From assembly GCA_036381515.1 (NCBI GenBank), contig DASVCR010000025.1, forward strand, positions 1 to 64,000: a stretch of DNA of 64,000 nucleotides, given 5' to 3'. Numbering within the stretch: the first letter of the stretch is position 1; each line of letters opens with the position of its first letter. This document shows positions 43,811-52,955 of this stretch, piece after piece. The notes below the pieces were generated by a model. It was not told where the DNA came from, searched no databases, and saw only the letters and a list, made by a program, of their open reading frames with translations. A program made the translations under genes and the position numbers. This DNA comes from ZC4RG20 sp036381515. Lineage in GTDB: Bacteria; Pseudomonadota; Gammaproteobacteria; Steroidobacterales; Rariloculaceae.

Positions 43811-45526
43811 TCAGAACTGCCGCCGGTAACGGAATCGGTAGTGAAAGCCCTGGTCCTGCAGCGTCTCGGTCGGCGTGCTCTGCTCGTCAAGGGCGTCGCC
43901 CCAGTACACCTCGAAGTGCACGTCCGGCGTCGGGTCCCAGAGCACGCCGACGCCGGCGCTCGTGATGCGCGCCTTGTCCGCCGTCGGCAATCGGTCGTCG
44001 TCGTCCCATGCGACGCCGTGGTCGACGAACGCGGCGAGGGTCACGTTGCCGCGCGGCCGGCGCGCGTCGTCGAGCAGCGGCGCGAACTGATACTCGACGG
44101 TCGCCGCGGCGCCGTTGTCGCGCACGAACAGGCTCTCGCGATAGCCGCGCACGCTGTAGCGTCCGCCGACCGGCATCTTGTACATCGCGAGCAGCGCGTC
44201 GCGGGCAAGCTGCACGGCGCCATGCACGAGCAGCCGCCCCGCACGGAAGCGGAGGCCGCGGACGTACTGCGCCTGGCTCGAGAACGCCACGAACTTCGTA
44301 TCGGGCCCGGCCGGGTTCACCGTCGCGTCGAACGCGTCGACGCCGATGTGAAAGAGACCGCGCAGCGCCCACGCGCTGCCGACGCCGCGGCGCGTCCATT
44401 CCGCGCCGAGCGTGACGGCGCTGCCGCGAGCCTTGCCGTCGACGTCGCCCGGCGAGAACGAGAACGGCTGACCGAGCAGCGTGCTCGAGCTCCGCTTGTG
44501 CTCGAAGCCGGCGATCGCGAGCAGCGTCCGGTCCGGCTCTCGGACGAACGGATGAGTCGCGGTGAAGCCCCACGTCTCGAGCCGGCTCTCGATGTCGATC
44601 GTATCGAACGGCTCTTCGACGATGTCCGCCTCCTGATCGGAGACCAGCACGTCGAGCACGGTGCCGCCCGGATTCACCGGGACGCGGTACGACAGCAGCG
44701 TGTCCACGACGCCGTCGGTCACACCGAGGCCGACCCGGAGCGCATCGCCGTTGCCGGCCAGGCCGCGGTACGTCAGGCTGACCGTGCCCCGGTCCTCGCC
44801 GACGCTCGGCGAGCGATCGTTCGCCGCGGCCGCCTCCACCTCGAACGCCGGCCGCTCGACGATCGAGACCTGCAGGCGGCTTTCGCCGGGCGTGTCGCCT
44901 GGCATGAGCCGCGCGTTGACCCGCTCGACGAGCGGCTCCTCCTGGAGCAGCCGCAGGCTCCTCTGCAGGTCGGCGATGCTGACCGGGGCCGAGACGTGAC
45001 GACCGATCCTGCGCGCGATCGCGCGATCGCTGAGCCTGCGGTTGCCGTCGATCTCGATCGCGGCGAGCTCGCCCTCGACGGCACGCAGCGTGATCGCGCC
45101 GTCCGTGACGCGCTGATCGGGAATGATCACGCCCGAGCTGACATAGCCGCGATCGACGTACGCGCGGGACAGCGTGTGCCGAAGCTCGTGCAGCTCCTCG
45201 ATGGCGACGACGCGGTTCGCGTACGGGTCGGTGAACGCACGGAGCTCCTCCGGCGTGAACACGGTGCTGCCTTCGACGCGGATCTCGCCGACCGGTATCG
45301 CGGGGAGCGTCGCGAGCGACCCCTCGGGCAGCGGCGCGGCATCGAGCGACGTCGCGGCATCGAGCGACGTCGCAGGATCGAGCGGCGGCGCGGGATCGAG
45401 CGGCGGCGGGGCGTCGGCGCCCGACACCCGACCGTCGTCGCGCTCGGCGGGCTCGTCGCCCGCTGCCTCGAGCGAGGCGGCCGATCCGAGCAGCACGGCG
45501 ACGAATAGCGGGGCCGCACCTCGCAT
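43811..45526 (-). CDS. TpsB outer-membrane transporter (ShlB/FhaC/HecB family)
   Basis: 571-residue outer-membrane b-barrel that exports the TpsA protein. Signal peptide ~1-22; a low-complexity linker with a hexapeptide repeat (LDPAPP / LDAATS, ~40-66); POTRA domains from ~75 (IPVGEIRVEGSTVFTPEELRAF, then GELAAIEIDGNRRLSD); and a 16-strand barrel from ~235. The conserved L6-loop VRGYRE lies in GGRYSVRGYRESLF (~475). The last residue is phenylalanine (RYRRQF), the BAM-recognised end. GAGGAGG precedes ATG 45526. It starts 10 bp after the CHAT gene and ends 26 bp before tpsA, so all three form one operon. Confidence 0.95.
   Translation of the reverse strand: MRGAAPLFVAVLLGSAASLEAAGDEPAERDDGRVSGADAPPPLDPAPPLDPATSLDAATSLDAAPLPEGSLATLPAIPVGEIRVEGSTVFTPEELRAFTDPYANRVVAIEELHELRHTLSRAYVDRGYVSSGVIIPDQRVTDGAITLRAVEGELAAIEIDGNRRLSDRAIARRIGRHVSAPVSIADLQRSLRLLQEEPLVERVNARLMPGDTPGESRLQVSIVERPAFEVEAAAANDRSPSVGEDRGTVSLTYRGLAGNGDALRVGLGVTDGVVDTLLSYRVPVNPGGTVLDVLVSDQEADIVEEPFDTIDIESRLETWGFTATHPFVREPDRTLLAIAGFEHKRSSSTLLGQPFSFSPGDVDGKARGSAVTLGAEWTRRGVGSAWALRGLFHIGVDAFDATVNPAGPDTKFVAFSSQAQYVRGLRFRAGRLLVHGAVQLARDALLAMYKMPVGGRYSVRGYRESLFVRDNGAAATVEYQFAPLLDDARRPRGNVTLAAFVDHGVAWDDDDRLPTADKARITSAGVGVLWDPTPDVHFEVYWGDALDEQSTPTETLQDQGFHYRFRYRRQF
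45336..45407. repeat. 18-bp tandem repeat in tpsB
   Basis: Four 18-bp units (two pairs of near-identical copies, GCGGCATCGAGCGACGTC and GCGGGATCGAGCGGCGGC type) encoding a hexapeptide repeat in the linker between the signal peptide and POTRA domain. In-frame and likely length-variable. Confidence 0.85.
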
Positions 45527-45536
45527 CAGGGCCTCC

Positions 45537-47720
45537 TCAGCGCCAGTCGCCGATCATCAGGAACGGCGCCCAGTACGCGGGATGGCGGTGCTCGGCATCG
45601 TTCATCAGCAGAAGCTGCGCGCCGCGCAGCGCGTCGGCCTTGTCGTTCCCGGGCTGCGCGAGCTGCCGGTAGAACTCGCCGATCAGCCGCGCGGTGGACT
45701 CGTCGTTGATGAACCAGAGCGATGCGAGCGCGCTGCGCACACCGGCCTTGACCGCAACGCCCGCGAGCCCGAGCGCGGCGCGCTCGTCGCCGACCGCGGT
45801 CTGGCACGCGCTCAGCACGAGCAGGTCGACCGGCTGCTCGACGCCGCGCTGGCTGCCCATCACGTCCTCGAGCCGGTCCATCGTCAGCACGTCGTCGTAG
45901 GTCAGCAGGAACGAGCGCCGATAGTCCGATTCGAACCGCGCGTGCGTCGCCATGTGCACGATCGAGTAGCCGCCGGCGAGGATCTCGCGCTCGAGCGTCG
46001 CGGTGACGAAGGCCTCGTCGGCGTGCACGCGCGCGGGAACGGCGTCGGCGATCTGCCGCAGCTCGTCGGCAACGAACGGCAGCCCCGGGAAGCCCTGCAC
46101 CGGCGCCGTGATTCCGCTCAGCAGCGCCCGCGTCACCGGCGCACGAGTGGCCGCGCCGACGAGCGACAGGCCCGGCGTCGTCGCGAGCGCGAAGCGCTCG
46201 ACGAGGAAGCGCTCGCCGTCGTGCAGCACCGCGAGCGGGATCGTCCTGAGCGGCCCGTCGGGGACGATCACGAGCGTCTTCGGCTCCGTCTCACGGAGCG
46301 CGGGCTCGAGCGGCTCGATCAGCCAACGGTAGAGTCGCTGCGCGGACGCGAGGTAAGCGTCGCCCGCGGCGACGTCCTCGATCGACTCTCGGAGCAGATT
46401 GATCTCCGCGGTCAGCCGCGCGAGATCGACGGGAACGGTGACGAGCCGCAGCCCGCCCGGCGCATTCACGAGAAGCTCCGCGCGATCGGCGAACAGCATC
46501 GGGTAGATCACGATCGCGTCGTCGTCCGGCAGCTCGGCGGAATCGACGTCGTTCGGCACGGTGCACTGATTCTCGAAATAGTTGCGCACCTCGGCGACGC
46601 GGAGCGCCTCGAGCGCCTGCTGCACCTCGGCCAGCGTGCCGCTCGGATCGGGCTGCGCGTGCGCCGTCGACAGCATCAGATCGGCGTACTCCTCGTAGAG
46701 CGGCAGCACGTCCTCGCGGAACGCGCGGCGCGACGTGACGAGCGGGCCCTGCGTTCGACCGAGCGTGTCGATCGCCGCGCGGTACGCACGGAGCGCGCCC
46801 GCGGCATCGCCCATGCTGCGCAGCAATCGCGCGGACTGCCATTCCCAGCGATAGAGGCCGTCGGTTAACGCCGCCTCTTGCGAGACGAGCACGGCCTCGC
46901 GCGTCGCAGCGAGTGCCCGGTCGAGATCGCCGAGCGCCATGTACGCGCCACCGATCGCGCCGTATGCGTGCGCAGTGAGCGCCGCGTCGTCGGCGTCGCG
47001 CGCGACGGCGAGCGCGCCCGCGGCGGCCCGCAACGCGTCGCGCGGCGCCTCCTCGAGCGTGCCCGTGCGCGACGCGGCGTCGAGGTAGAGCTCCGCGAGG
47101 CCGAGCAGGATCGAGGCCTTCGTCGGCGAGTCTGGCAGGCGGGTCGCCGCGGCATCGATGTCGGCGAGCGTCTCGGCAGGATTCGCGCGGGGCATCGCCT
47201 CGCTCTGCGCGCGCACCATGTTGATCGCCGCGGTGACCTCGAGCTCGGGCGACGCCGCGAGCCGCCGGCTGTCCGCGAACGCGGCGAGCCCGCGCAACGG
47301 CTCGTCGATCATCATGTAGCTCGAGCCGAGATCGTTCAGCAGCGGCGCCGCGGCCGCAGGAAGCCCGGCCGCCCGGGCGGCGGCGATGCCTTCCGCGTAG
47401 TGCTCGATCGCGAGCGCGTGCTCGCCGAGCGCGCCGTGCACCTGGCCGAGGCGGCCGCGGACGCGTATCGCCGCGGCGGGGTCCCCCCGATCGCCGGCCT
47501 CGGTGAGGCGGAGCGCGGCCTCGAGCATCGCGAGAGCGCGAAGCGTCTGACCCGACGACTGCAGACACGCGGCGGTGTCGACGAGGGCCTCGAGCGTCGC
47601 GGACTCCGGATCGGTGCCGTCGCAAGCGGCTTCGGCATGGGGGCCGATCAGCGGCGCCGACGAGCAGACGGCGGCGCCGACGACGGAGGCGATGAACCGG
47701 CAGCTTCTGCTCCCGCCCAC
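45537..47720 (-). CDS. Exported TPR-CHAT protein (caspase-like cysteine peptidase)
   Basis: 727 residues. A signal peptide (~1-31, ending PHAEA) points to export, which is notable because many CHAT proteins are cytosolic. TPR-like helices span ~40-380, and a CHAT domain ~430-727. The catalytic dyad is visible: histidine in IVHMATHARFE (~590) and cysteine in VLSACQTAVGDERAALGLA (~639). The typical ending AYWAPFLMIGDWR is intact. CHAT domains are clan CD peptidases related to caspases and separase. It starts at GTG 47720 and heads the operon with tpsB and tpsA, so it may process or regulate the exported haemagglutinin; that role is inferred. Divergent from the CHASE2 cyclase gene. Confidence 0.9.
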   Translation of the reverse strand: MGGSRSCRFIASVVGAAVCSSAPLIGPHAEAACDGTDPESATLEALVDTAACLQSSGQTLRALAMLEAALRLTEAGDRGDPAAAIRVRGRLGQVHGALGEHALAIEHYAEGIAAARAAGLPAAAAPLLNDLGSSYMMIDEPLRGLAAFADSRRLAASPELEVTAAINMVRAQSEAMPRANPAETLADIDAAATRLPDSPTKASILLGLAELYLDAASRTGTLEEAPRDALRAAAGALAVARDADDAALTAHAYGAIGGAYMALGDLDRALAATREAVLVSQEAALTDGLYRWEWQSARLLRSMGDAAGALRAYRAAIDTLGRTQGPLVTSRRAFREDVLPLYEEYADLMLSTAHAQPDPSGTLAEVQQALEALRVAEVRNYFENQCTVPNDVDSAELPDDDAIVIYPMLFADRAELLVNAPGGLRLVTVPVDLARLTAEINLLRESIEDVAAGDAYLASAQRLYRWLIEPLEPALRETEPKTLVIVPDGPLRTIPLAVLHDGERFLVERFALATTPGLSLVGAATRAPVTRALLSGITAPVQGFPGLPFVADELRQIADAVPARVHADEAFVTATLEREILAGGYSIVHMATHARFESDYRRSFLLTYDDVLTMDRLEDVMGSQRGVEQPVDLLVLSACQTAVGDERAALGLAGVAVKAGVRSALASLWFINDESTARLIGEFYRQLAQPGNDKADALRGAQLLLMNDAEHRHPAYWAPFLMIGDWR

Positions 47721-47738
47721 GGCACCATGCTCGCATGA

Positions 47739-47753
47739 CGGGCATCGTGCCCG
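47739..47753. promoter_or_regulatory. Small palindrome in the divergent CHAT/cyclase promoter region
   Basis: CGGGCA-TCG-TGCCCG lies in the 93-bp gap between the two divergent operons. On the minus strand TATGAT (near 47770) is a possible -10 for the CHAT operon, placing the palindrome in its leader. It could be an operator serving both sides or a leader hairpin; nothing in the sequence decides. Confidence 0.35.
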
Positions 47754-47813
47754 CGTTGCACGACTGTATCATAAGCCGGACGCGACGAAGCGGACATTGG
47801 GATAGCCGCGACT

Positions 47814-49757
47814 TTGATACGGTCGACCCGGGCGCGTGAGCGACCTTTGCTGGCCGGCGCCGCGCTGTGCACGCTTGCGATCGCGCTCGCGTGGCTCGGC
47901 ACGCGCCATCTCGGCGTGCTGCGCCAGGGGTCGGCATGGCTCGACGACCTCCAGCTCGCACATCTCGCGCCGCCGGCAACGCAGAGCGACACCGTCGTGC
48001 TGCTGACGATCGACGAGGACGCGCTCGCGACGCTGCCGTTCCGCTCGCCGATCAGCCGTGCGTTTCTGGCCGACGTGCTGCGTGCGCTCGCCGAGAAGAA
48101 GCCGCTCGCGGTCGGCATCGACCTGCTGTTCGACCAGCCGACGATACCGGCCCAGGATCAAGACCTTCTCGACGTGCTCGCCACGTACCCTGCCCCGGTC
48201 GTGGTGGCGGTCGGCGGGCCCGGCGACGCCCTGACGGCACGGCAGCTCGACTTCCAGGCGCGGTACCTCGCGGGTCTGCACATCGGCTCCGCGACGGTGC
48301 GCACGACGGACGGCGTCGTGCGCTACCTCTATCCGAACGGGCCGCCGCACGCGGGCGGCACGCCGACCCTCGTCAGCGCGATCGCCGCGGCGCTCGGCAT
48401 CGAGACGCCGGACGAGCCGATGCGGCTCTACTACCGGCGCAGCGGCGCCGACGGGACGGCGCCGATCCGCGCGTTCCCGGCGACCGCCGTCGAGCACCTG
48501 CCCGCGACGTGGCTCGAAGGGCGCATCGTGCTGATCGGCGCGGACCTGCCGAACCAGGATCGCTTCCGCACGCCGCTGTCGATGCTCGGGGGCCGGCACT
48601 CTTCGATGTCGGGGCTCGAGATCCATGGACAGGCGCTCGCGCAGCTCGTCGACGGCGAGCGGTATCCGTCGGCGCCCGCGTGGCTGCACGTCGTGCTGCT
48701 CGCGGTCGCGGCCGTGGTCGGATTCGGCGTGCCTTTCATGAACGTCGGGCCGGTCGCGAAGGCCGCCGTCGCGGGCGCCGCGCTCGCGGGCTACTGGGCG
48801 CTCGGCTTCGGTGCGTTCTCGGCAGGCGGACCGCAGCTCCCGCTGCTCGGGCCGACGCTCGCGCTGCTCTTCGGCGCTGCCTTCGGAACGGCCTACGGGC
48901 GCCACCGCGATCGGGCCGACAAGCGCTTCGTCCGTGCCGCTTTCCAGCGCTACGTCTCGCCGGCAGTGATCGAGCACGTCCTGAGCGATCCCGGCAAGCT
49001 CGTCCTCGGCGGGGAAAAGCGGGAGATGAGCTTCGTGTTCTCGGACCTCGGCGACTTCACGGCGCTAACCGAGCGTTACGATGCCGAGACGATCGTGTCG
49101 CTGCTGCAGACCTATTTCGACGGCATGATCCGCATCGCCCTCGAGCACGGCGGCACGGTCGACCGCCTGGTCGGCGACAGCATCGCCGTGTTCTTCAACG
49201 CTCCGGCCGAGCAACCCGACCATGCGGCGCGCGCGGTGCGCTGCGCGCTCGACATCGACCGGTTCTGCGAGCGGTTCCGCGCCGAGTGCGACGCATCCGG
49301 GCTGCCGCTCGGCGTGACGCGCATCGGTGTGCACACGGGCACGGCCGTCGTCGGCAACGTCGGCAGCGCCGACCGTTTTCACTACACCGCGCACGGCGAC
49401 TGCGTGAACGTCGCGGCGCGGCTCGAGAGCGTCAACAAGCATCTCGGGACGCGCGTCTGCATCAGCGCCGCCGCGGCGCGGCACGGCGACGGCGCGCTGC
49501 TGCGTCCGGTCGCGAGGCTCGTGCTGAAGGGCAAGACCCGGGGCATCGATTGCGTCACACTGTGCGACGGGCCGGCCGCGGCGGTGCGAGAGCAGTATCT
49601 CGCGGCGTATGCCGCGCTCGAGCGGGGCGACCCCGCGAGCCGCGAGCTCTTTCATGCGCTCTACCGGCAAGTCCCGGACGACGGCCTGATCGCTTTCCAT
49701 TGGCGCCGCCTCGCGCGGGGCGAGCACGGGATCGACGTCGTGCTGGAGGAGAAATGA
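47814..49757 (+). CDS. CHASE2-domain class III adenylate/guanylate cyclase
   Basis: 647-residue membrane receptor cyclase. N-terminal helix (~12-30), a periplasmic CHASE2 sensor domain (~50-285), three transmembrane helices (~288-375), and a cytosolic class III cyclase domain from ~405. Catalytic features: metal aspartates in FSDLGDFTALTERYD and GDSIAVFF, and the NVAARLE motif with the transition-state arginine. In VDRLVGDSIAVFF the position often occupied by adenine-selecting Lys is Arg, so nucleotide preference is uncertain. The start is TTG 47814. It overlaps no gene but ends 1 bp before the next ORF. It is divergent from the CHAT-TPS operon, suggesting a linked signalling role. Confidence 0.9.
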   Translation: MIRSTRARERPLLAGAALCTLAIALAWLGTRHLGVLRQGSAWLDDLQLAHLAPPATQSDTVVLLTIDEDALATLPFRSPISRAFLADVLRALAEKKPLAVGIDLLFDQPTIPAQDQDLLDVLATYPAPVVVAVGGPGDALTARQLDFQARYLAGLHIGSATVRTTDGVVRYLYPNGPPHAGGTPTLVSAIAAALGIETPDEPMRLYYRRSGADGTAPIRAFPATAVEHLPATWLEGRIVLIGADLPNQDRFRTPLSMLGGRHSSMSGLEIHGQALAQLVDGERYPSAPAWLHVVLLAVAAVVGFGVPFMNVGPVAKAAVAGAALAGYWALGFGAFSAGGPQLPLLGPTLALLFGAAFGTAYGRHRDRADKRFVRAAFQRYVSPAVIEHVLSDPGKLVLGGEKREMSFVFSDLGDFTALTERYDAETIVSLLQTYFDGMIRIALEHGGTVDRLVGDSIAVFFNAPAEQPDHAARAVRCALDIDRFCERFRAECDASGLPLGVTRIGVHTGTAVVGNVGSADRFHYTAHGDCVNVAARLESVNKHLGTRVCISAAAARHGDGALLRPVARLVLKGKTRGIDCVTLCDGPAAAVREQYLAAYAALERGDPASRELFHALYRQVPDDGLIAFHWRRLARGEHGIDVVLEEK

Positions 49758-49758
49758 G

Positions 49759-50523
49759 ATGAGCAACCGTGATCTCGTGCGGGCGCTCGCGACGCTCGCC
49801 GCGTGCTGGCTAGGTGCCGGCAGCGTGCACGGCGCGGAGCAAGTCGTGCTCGAGTCGAACACGAGGGCTTATCCGGCAGGCCGCACGCTGGATGCGACGG
49901 CGGAGATCGCGCTCGCCGCGGACGAATTCGTCGTCTTCGCCACCGAGGACGGGCGGCTGCTCCGAATCGCAGGACCCTATGAAGGCCTCGCGCGCGGCGC
50001 CGCCGCGGACCGGCGTGCCGACGACGACCGTACGCTGCGCCGGATCCTCGCCCAGCTCTTCGGGCTCGAATCCGAGGAGGCCGGGGCGCTCGCCGGGGTG
50101 CGCGGGCCGGCCTTCGACGACGCGGCCGACGCGGGCGCCGACACGCGCACGGACCCGTGGGTATTGCACGCGGAGCGCACCGGAGATCAGTGCATCATCG
50201 GCGAACGTCCGGCGCGCTTTTGGCGTGAGACGGCCGTAGAGCCTTCGAGCGCGGAGGTGCTCGAGGTCGCGGGCGGGCGCTCGGCCGTCCTCGATTGGCC
50301 CGCGCAGGCCTCGATCGCCGAATGGCGTTCCACCGCGCCGGCCGACGGCGAGGTCTATCTCGTGCGGCCCGAAGGCGAGCTGCGCTCGGTCGCGATCCGC
50401 GTGCATGCGCTGCCGGCCGCGCTCGAGCCGCGCGGGCTCGTCGCGGTCGCGTGGCTCGCGACGCGCGGATGCATCGACCAGGCGCGGCTGCTGCTGCGCG
50501 AAGTCGACGCCGGCAACGGCTGA
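49759..50523 (+). CDS. Exported protein of unknown function, partner of the CHASE2 cyclase
   Basis: 254 residues with a signal peptide (~1-25, ending VHGAEQ). I do not recognise the family. The N-terminal part (YPAGRTLDATAEIALAADEF, FATEDGRLLRIAGPYEG) resembles the b-rich FecR-like segments found beside CHASE2 cyclases in other bacteria, but this is a weak resemblance. A DDRTLRRILAQLFG helix and a C-terminal domain with one Cys pair candidate (DQCIIG and RGCIDQ) follow. ATG 49759 is one base after the cyclase stop, with GGAGGAG upstream, so the two are co-translated. It probably acts in the periplasm, perhaps as a ligand-binding partner of the CHASE2 domain (inference). Confidence 0.75.
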   Translation: MSNRDLVRALATLAACWLGAGSVHGAEQVVLESNTRAYPAGRTLDATAEIALAADEFVVFATEDGRLLRIAGPYEGLARGAAADRRADDDRTLRRILAQLFGLESEEAGALAGVRGPAFDDAADAGADTRTDPWVLHAERTGDQCIIGERPARFWRETAVEPSSAEVLEVAGGRSAVLDWPAQASIAEWRSTAPADGEVYLVRPEGELRSVAIRVHALPAALEPRGLVAVAWLATRGCIDQARLLLREVDAGNG

Positions 50524-50531
50524 GCGCGGCG

Positions 50532-52304
50532 ATGCCCTCTTCCTCTCGTCAGGCGCCAAGCGGCCGAGCGAGGCACATGCGGCGGCTGCTCGTCGTCGGC
50601 GCGGCGTGCGCCGCGCTCTGCGCGGCCGGCGCGGTCGCGCAGGAATCGTGGCGAGCGCCGGCGGCGCCCCGCGTCGTCGTCGTGCCCGACGTGCACGGCG
50701 CCTACGGCGAGCTCGTCGCGCTGCTCGTGGCGACGGGCCTCGTCGACGACGAGCTCGCGTGGACGGGCGGCGACACGGTGCTCGTCAGCCTCGGCGATCT
50801 GCTCGACCGCGGCGGCGAATCGCGCAAGGTCATCGATCTTCTGATGCGGCTGCAGCAGACCGCGCCGGCACGCGGCGGCGCCGTCCACGTCCTGCTCGGC
50901 AACCACGAAGCGATGAACTTGATCGGCGATCTGCGCTACGTGTCTCCAGCCGAGTACGCGGCGTTCGCCGCGGACGAGCCGCCCGAGCTTCGCGAGCGCG
51001 CGTACGCCGAGTTCGTGCGGCTCCAAACGGAGCCGCTGCCCGAGGCGGCGTCGCGGGCGGCGTTCGCGGAGCGCTATCCGCCGGGCTTCTTCGCGCATCG
51101 CGCCGCCTTCGCGCCGGACGGCGTTTACGGGTCGTGGCTGCTGACGCTGCCGGCGATGCTCGTGATCGGCGACACCGCGTTCGTGCACGGCGGCGTGTCG
51201 GCGCACGTCGGCGAGGCACTGCAGGTCGGCGAGGACGTCAATGCGCGCATCAGGGGACGGCTGCTCGAGTACCTGGACCTTCGCGCGCGGCTCGCGTCGC
51301 CCGCGCCGCCCGAGCTGCGCGGCGACCTCGAAGCGCGCAGCGAGGCGCTCGCGCGTCTTGCGCTCGGTCCCGACCTCGGCAGCGCCAGCCCGATGTGGTA
51401 CCGAGGCACCGTCTATTGCAACCCGCTGCTCGAGGCGCCGGTGCTCGACGCCGCGCTCGAGGGGCTCGGCGCCGAGCGGCTCGTCGTCGGTCATACGCCG
51501 ACCGCCGACCGCCGCGCCCGGGCTCTCTACGACGGCCGCGTGATCATGCTCGACACGGGCATGCTCGCGCAGCACTACGGCGGCCGGCCGGCGGCGCTCG
51601 TCATCGAGCCCGGCGGCATGCACGTGCGCTACGGAGATTCGGCCGCGCCGCAGCCGCTCGAGCGCGGCCGGATCGAGGCGTATGGCCTCACCGACGACGA
51701 GCTTCGGCGCGTGCTCGCGTCCGGCGGGATCGAGCTCGAGGACGGATCCCGCGATCTCGATCCCGCGCCCGCCCGCGTGCGCCGCGGCGCCAGCGTCGTC
51801 GCGGCCGTCGTCTATCGCGAGCGTGCGGCCGCCGAGCTCGCCGCGCACGCGCTCGACCGACGGCTCGGCCTGAACCTCGTGCCGCCCACCGCCGCACGAA
51901 CGGTGGACGGCCGCACCGTCGCCGTCCAGCTGCGCTATCCCGACGCCGTGACCGAGGCCGAGCGGATCGAGCGGCGCGTCCCGCTCGGCGAATATTGTCC
52001 GCTCGAGGCGCAATGGCAGCTGCTTTGGACGTTCGATGCGCTCGCGGGCAATACCTCAAGGACTCCCGAGAACGTGCTGTACCTGAGAGAGACGTCCGCG
52101 CTGAAGGCAATCGAGCACGGCCGCGCGTTCGGAAGCGCGCGCAGCGTGCGGCTGCCCGACGGCTTCTCGCTGCCGGACGAGGCTCGGGCTGCCCTCGCCG
52201 CCTTCGACGAATCGGCCGCGCACGCCGTGCTCGACGAATGGCTCGACGAGCGCCGGATCCGTGCCCTCCTCGCTCGTCGCAACGCCCTGCTCGAAACGCG
52301 CTGA
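50532..52304 (+). CDS. Exported calcineurin-type phosphatase with a C-terminal degenerate kinase-like domain
   Basis: 590 residues. Signal sequence/anchor ~17-37, then a metallophosphatase domain resembling Shewanella-like protein phosphatases: DVHGAYGE (D53, H55), GDLLDRGG (88-95), LLGNHEAMN (122-130), VHGGVSAHV and VVGHTP. From ~450 a second region looks like the core of CotH/HipA/FAM20-type kinases: WTFDALAGNTSRTPENVLYL and LKAIEHGRAFG. There the expected catalytic aspartate (GNTDR) is Ser and the metal-binding aspartate (IDHG) is Glu, so it is probably inactive as a kinase. ATG 50532 is 8 nt past the upstream gene; ATG 50577 is an alternative. Third gene of the cyclase operon. Confidence 0.82.
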   Translation: MPSSSRQAPSGRARHMRRLLVVGAACAALCAAGAVAQESWRAPAAPRVVVVPDVHGAYGELVALLVATGLVDDELAWTGGDTVLVSLGDLLDRGGESRKVIDLLMRLQQTAPARGGAVHVLLGNHEAMNLIGDLRYVSPAEYAAFAADEPPELRERAYAEFVRLQTEPLPEAASRAAFAERYPPGFFAHRAAFAPDGVYGSWLLTLPAMLVIGDTAFVHGGVSAHVGEALQVGEDVNARIRGRLLEYLDLRARLASPAPPELRGDLEARSEALARLALGPDLGSASPMWYRGTVYCNPLLEAPVLDAALEGLGAERLVVGHTPTADRRARALYDGRVIMLDTGMLAQHYGGRPAALVIEPGGMHVRYGDSAAPQPLERGRIEAYGLTDDELRRVLASGGIELEDGSRDLDPAPARVRRGASVVAAVVYRERAAAELAAHALDRRLGLNLVPPTAARTVDGRTVAVQLRYPDAVTEAERIERRVPLGEYCPLEAQWQLLWTFDALAGNTSRTPENVLYLRETSALKAIEHGRAFGSARSVRLPDGFSLPDEARAALAAFDESAAHAVLDEWLDERRIRALLARRNALLETR

Positions 52305-52536
52305 CCGTCCGGCGCGCTTCGTTCGATTCCGCGCGATTCCTCGGCAACGCGAAGAAAAACATTTCCTTTAGATCCGGTTTCGCTCAGGTCTCGCGCGAGC
52401 CGTTCTCCGAAACTGTGTCCCAAGGCGGAGGGGACGAGCATTCAGGCAAGCGCCCCGACCGGACGAGCCCAAGGCGTTCCCTCCGACCGACCCCTGGCGA
52501 GCCAGGACCACCGCAGCAACGGATCGGAGAACGGCA

Positions 52537-52680
52537 ATGAACGCGACGAAGAGCAGCAGCACGCAGAAGGGCACGCGCGACTACGACTTCACTTGGGTGT
52601 ACGAGATTCTCGTGCTGATCATCGTGACGCCCGCGTTGGTGCACGGCATCACGTCACTGAAGGACCTGCCGATCGCCTGA
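52537..52680 (+). CDS. 47-residue predicted membrane protein
   Basis: Small gene: ATG 52537, preceded by GGAGA at 7 nt, stop TGA 52678-52680. The product begins MNATKSSSTQKGTRDYDF and has one hydrophobic helix (VYEILVLIIVTPALVHGI, ~21-38) with a short acidic/basic end. I do not recognise it. The good ribosome-binding site and the similar gene 77 bp downstream support it as real. The upstream gap 52305-52536 contains no other gene; AT-rich sequence at 52350-52375 may hold a promoter. Confidence 0.65.
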   Translation: MNATKSSSTQKGTRDYDFTWVYEILVLIIVTPALVHGITSLKDLPIA

Positions 52681-52757
52681 GCCGCCGACGGAGGCGCTCA
52701 CGAGGCTCGGAGCTACGAACGCAAGCCGAGCCGAACGTACCGAACAGGAGAATCGAC

Positions 52758-52916
52758 ATGAAGCCGAGAAACGAAAACCAGGGATCACCGCGCAAGCATC
52801 GCCGTTTCGACGTCTGGAACGAAGAGTGGGTCGGACCGGCGTTCCTGCTCGTCGCCGTAGTCGGCGTGCTGGTCGAGCGGATGGTCTACCTGAACGGGCC
52901 GGCCGGCATCGCGTGA
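52758..52916 (+). CDS. 52-residue predicted membrane protein
   Basis: ATG 52758, preceded by AGGAGA at 7 nt, stop at 52916. The product is a basic N-terminus (MKPRNENQGSPRKHRRFD), a WNEEW motif, and one hydrophobic helix (VGPAFLLVAVVGVLVERMVYL, split here only for description). I do not recognise the family. Together with the 47-residue protein just upstream it forms a pair of single-helix proteins with strong ribosome-binding sites, ending at a clear terminator, so they may be two subunits of one small membrane complex. Confidence 0.65.
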   Translation: MKPRNENQGSPRKHRRFDVWNEEWVGPAFLLVAVVGVLVERMVYLNGPAGIA

Positions 52917-52955
52917 CGCTCGACACCGCGCGGCCGCACGGCGGCGCTTTTTCAC

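Noticed and set aside
41394..43829. 811-codon plus-strand open frame opposite tpsA
   Set aside because: Shadow of tpsA, whose signal peptide, TPS motif and b-helix pattern are clear.
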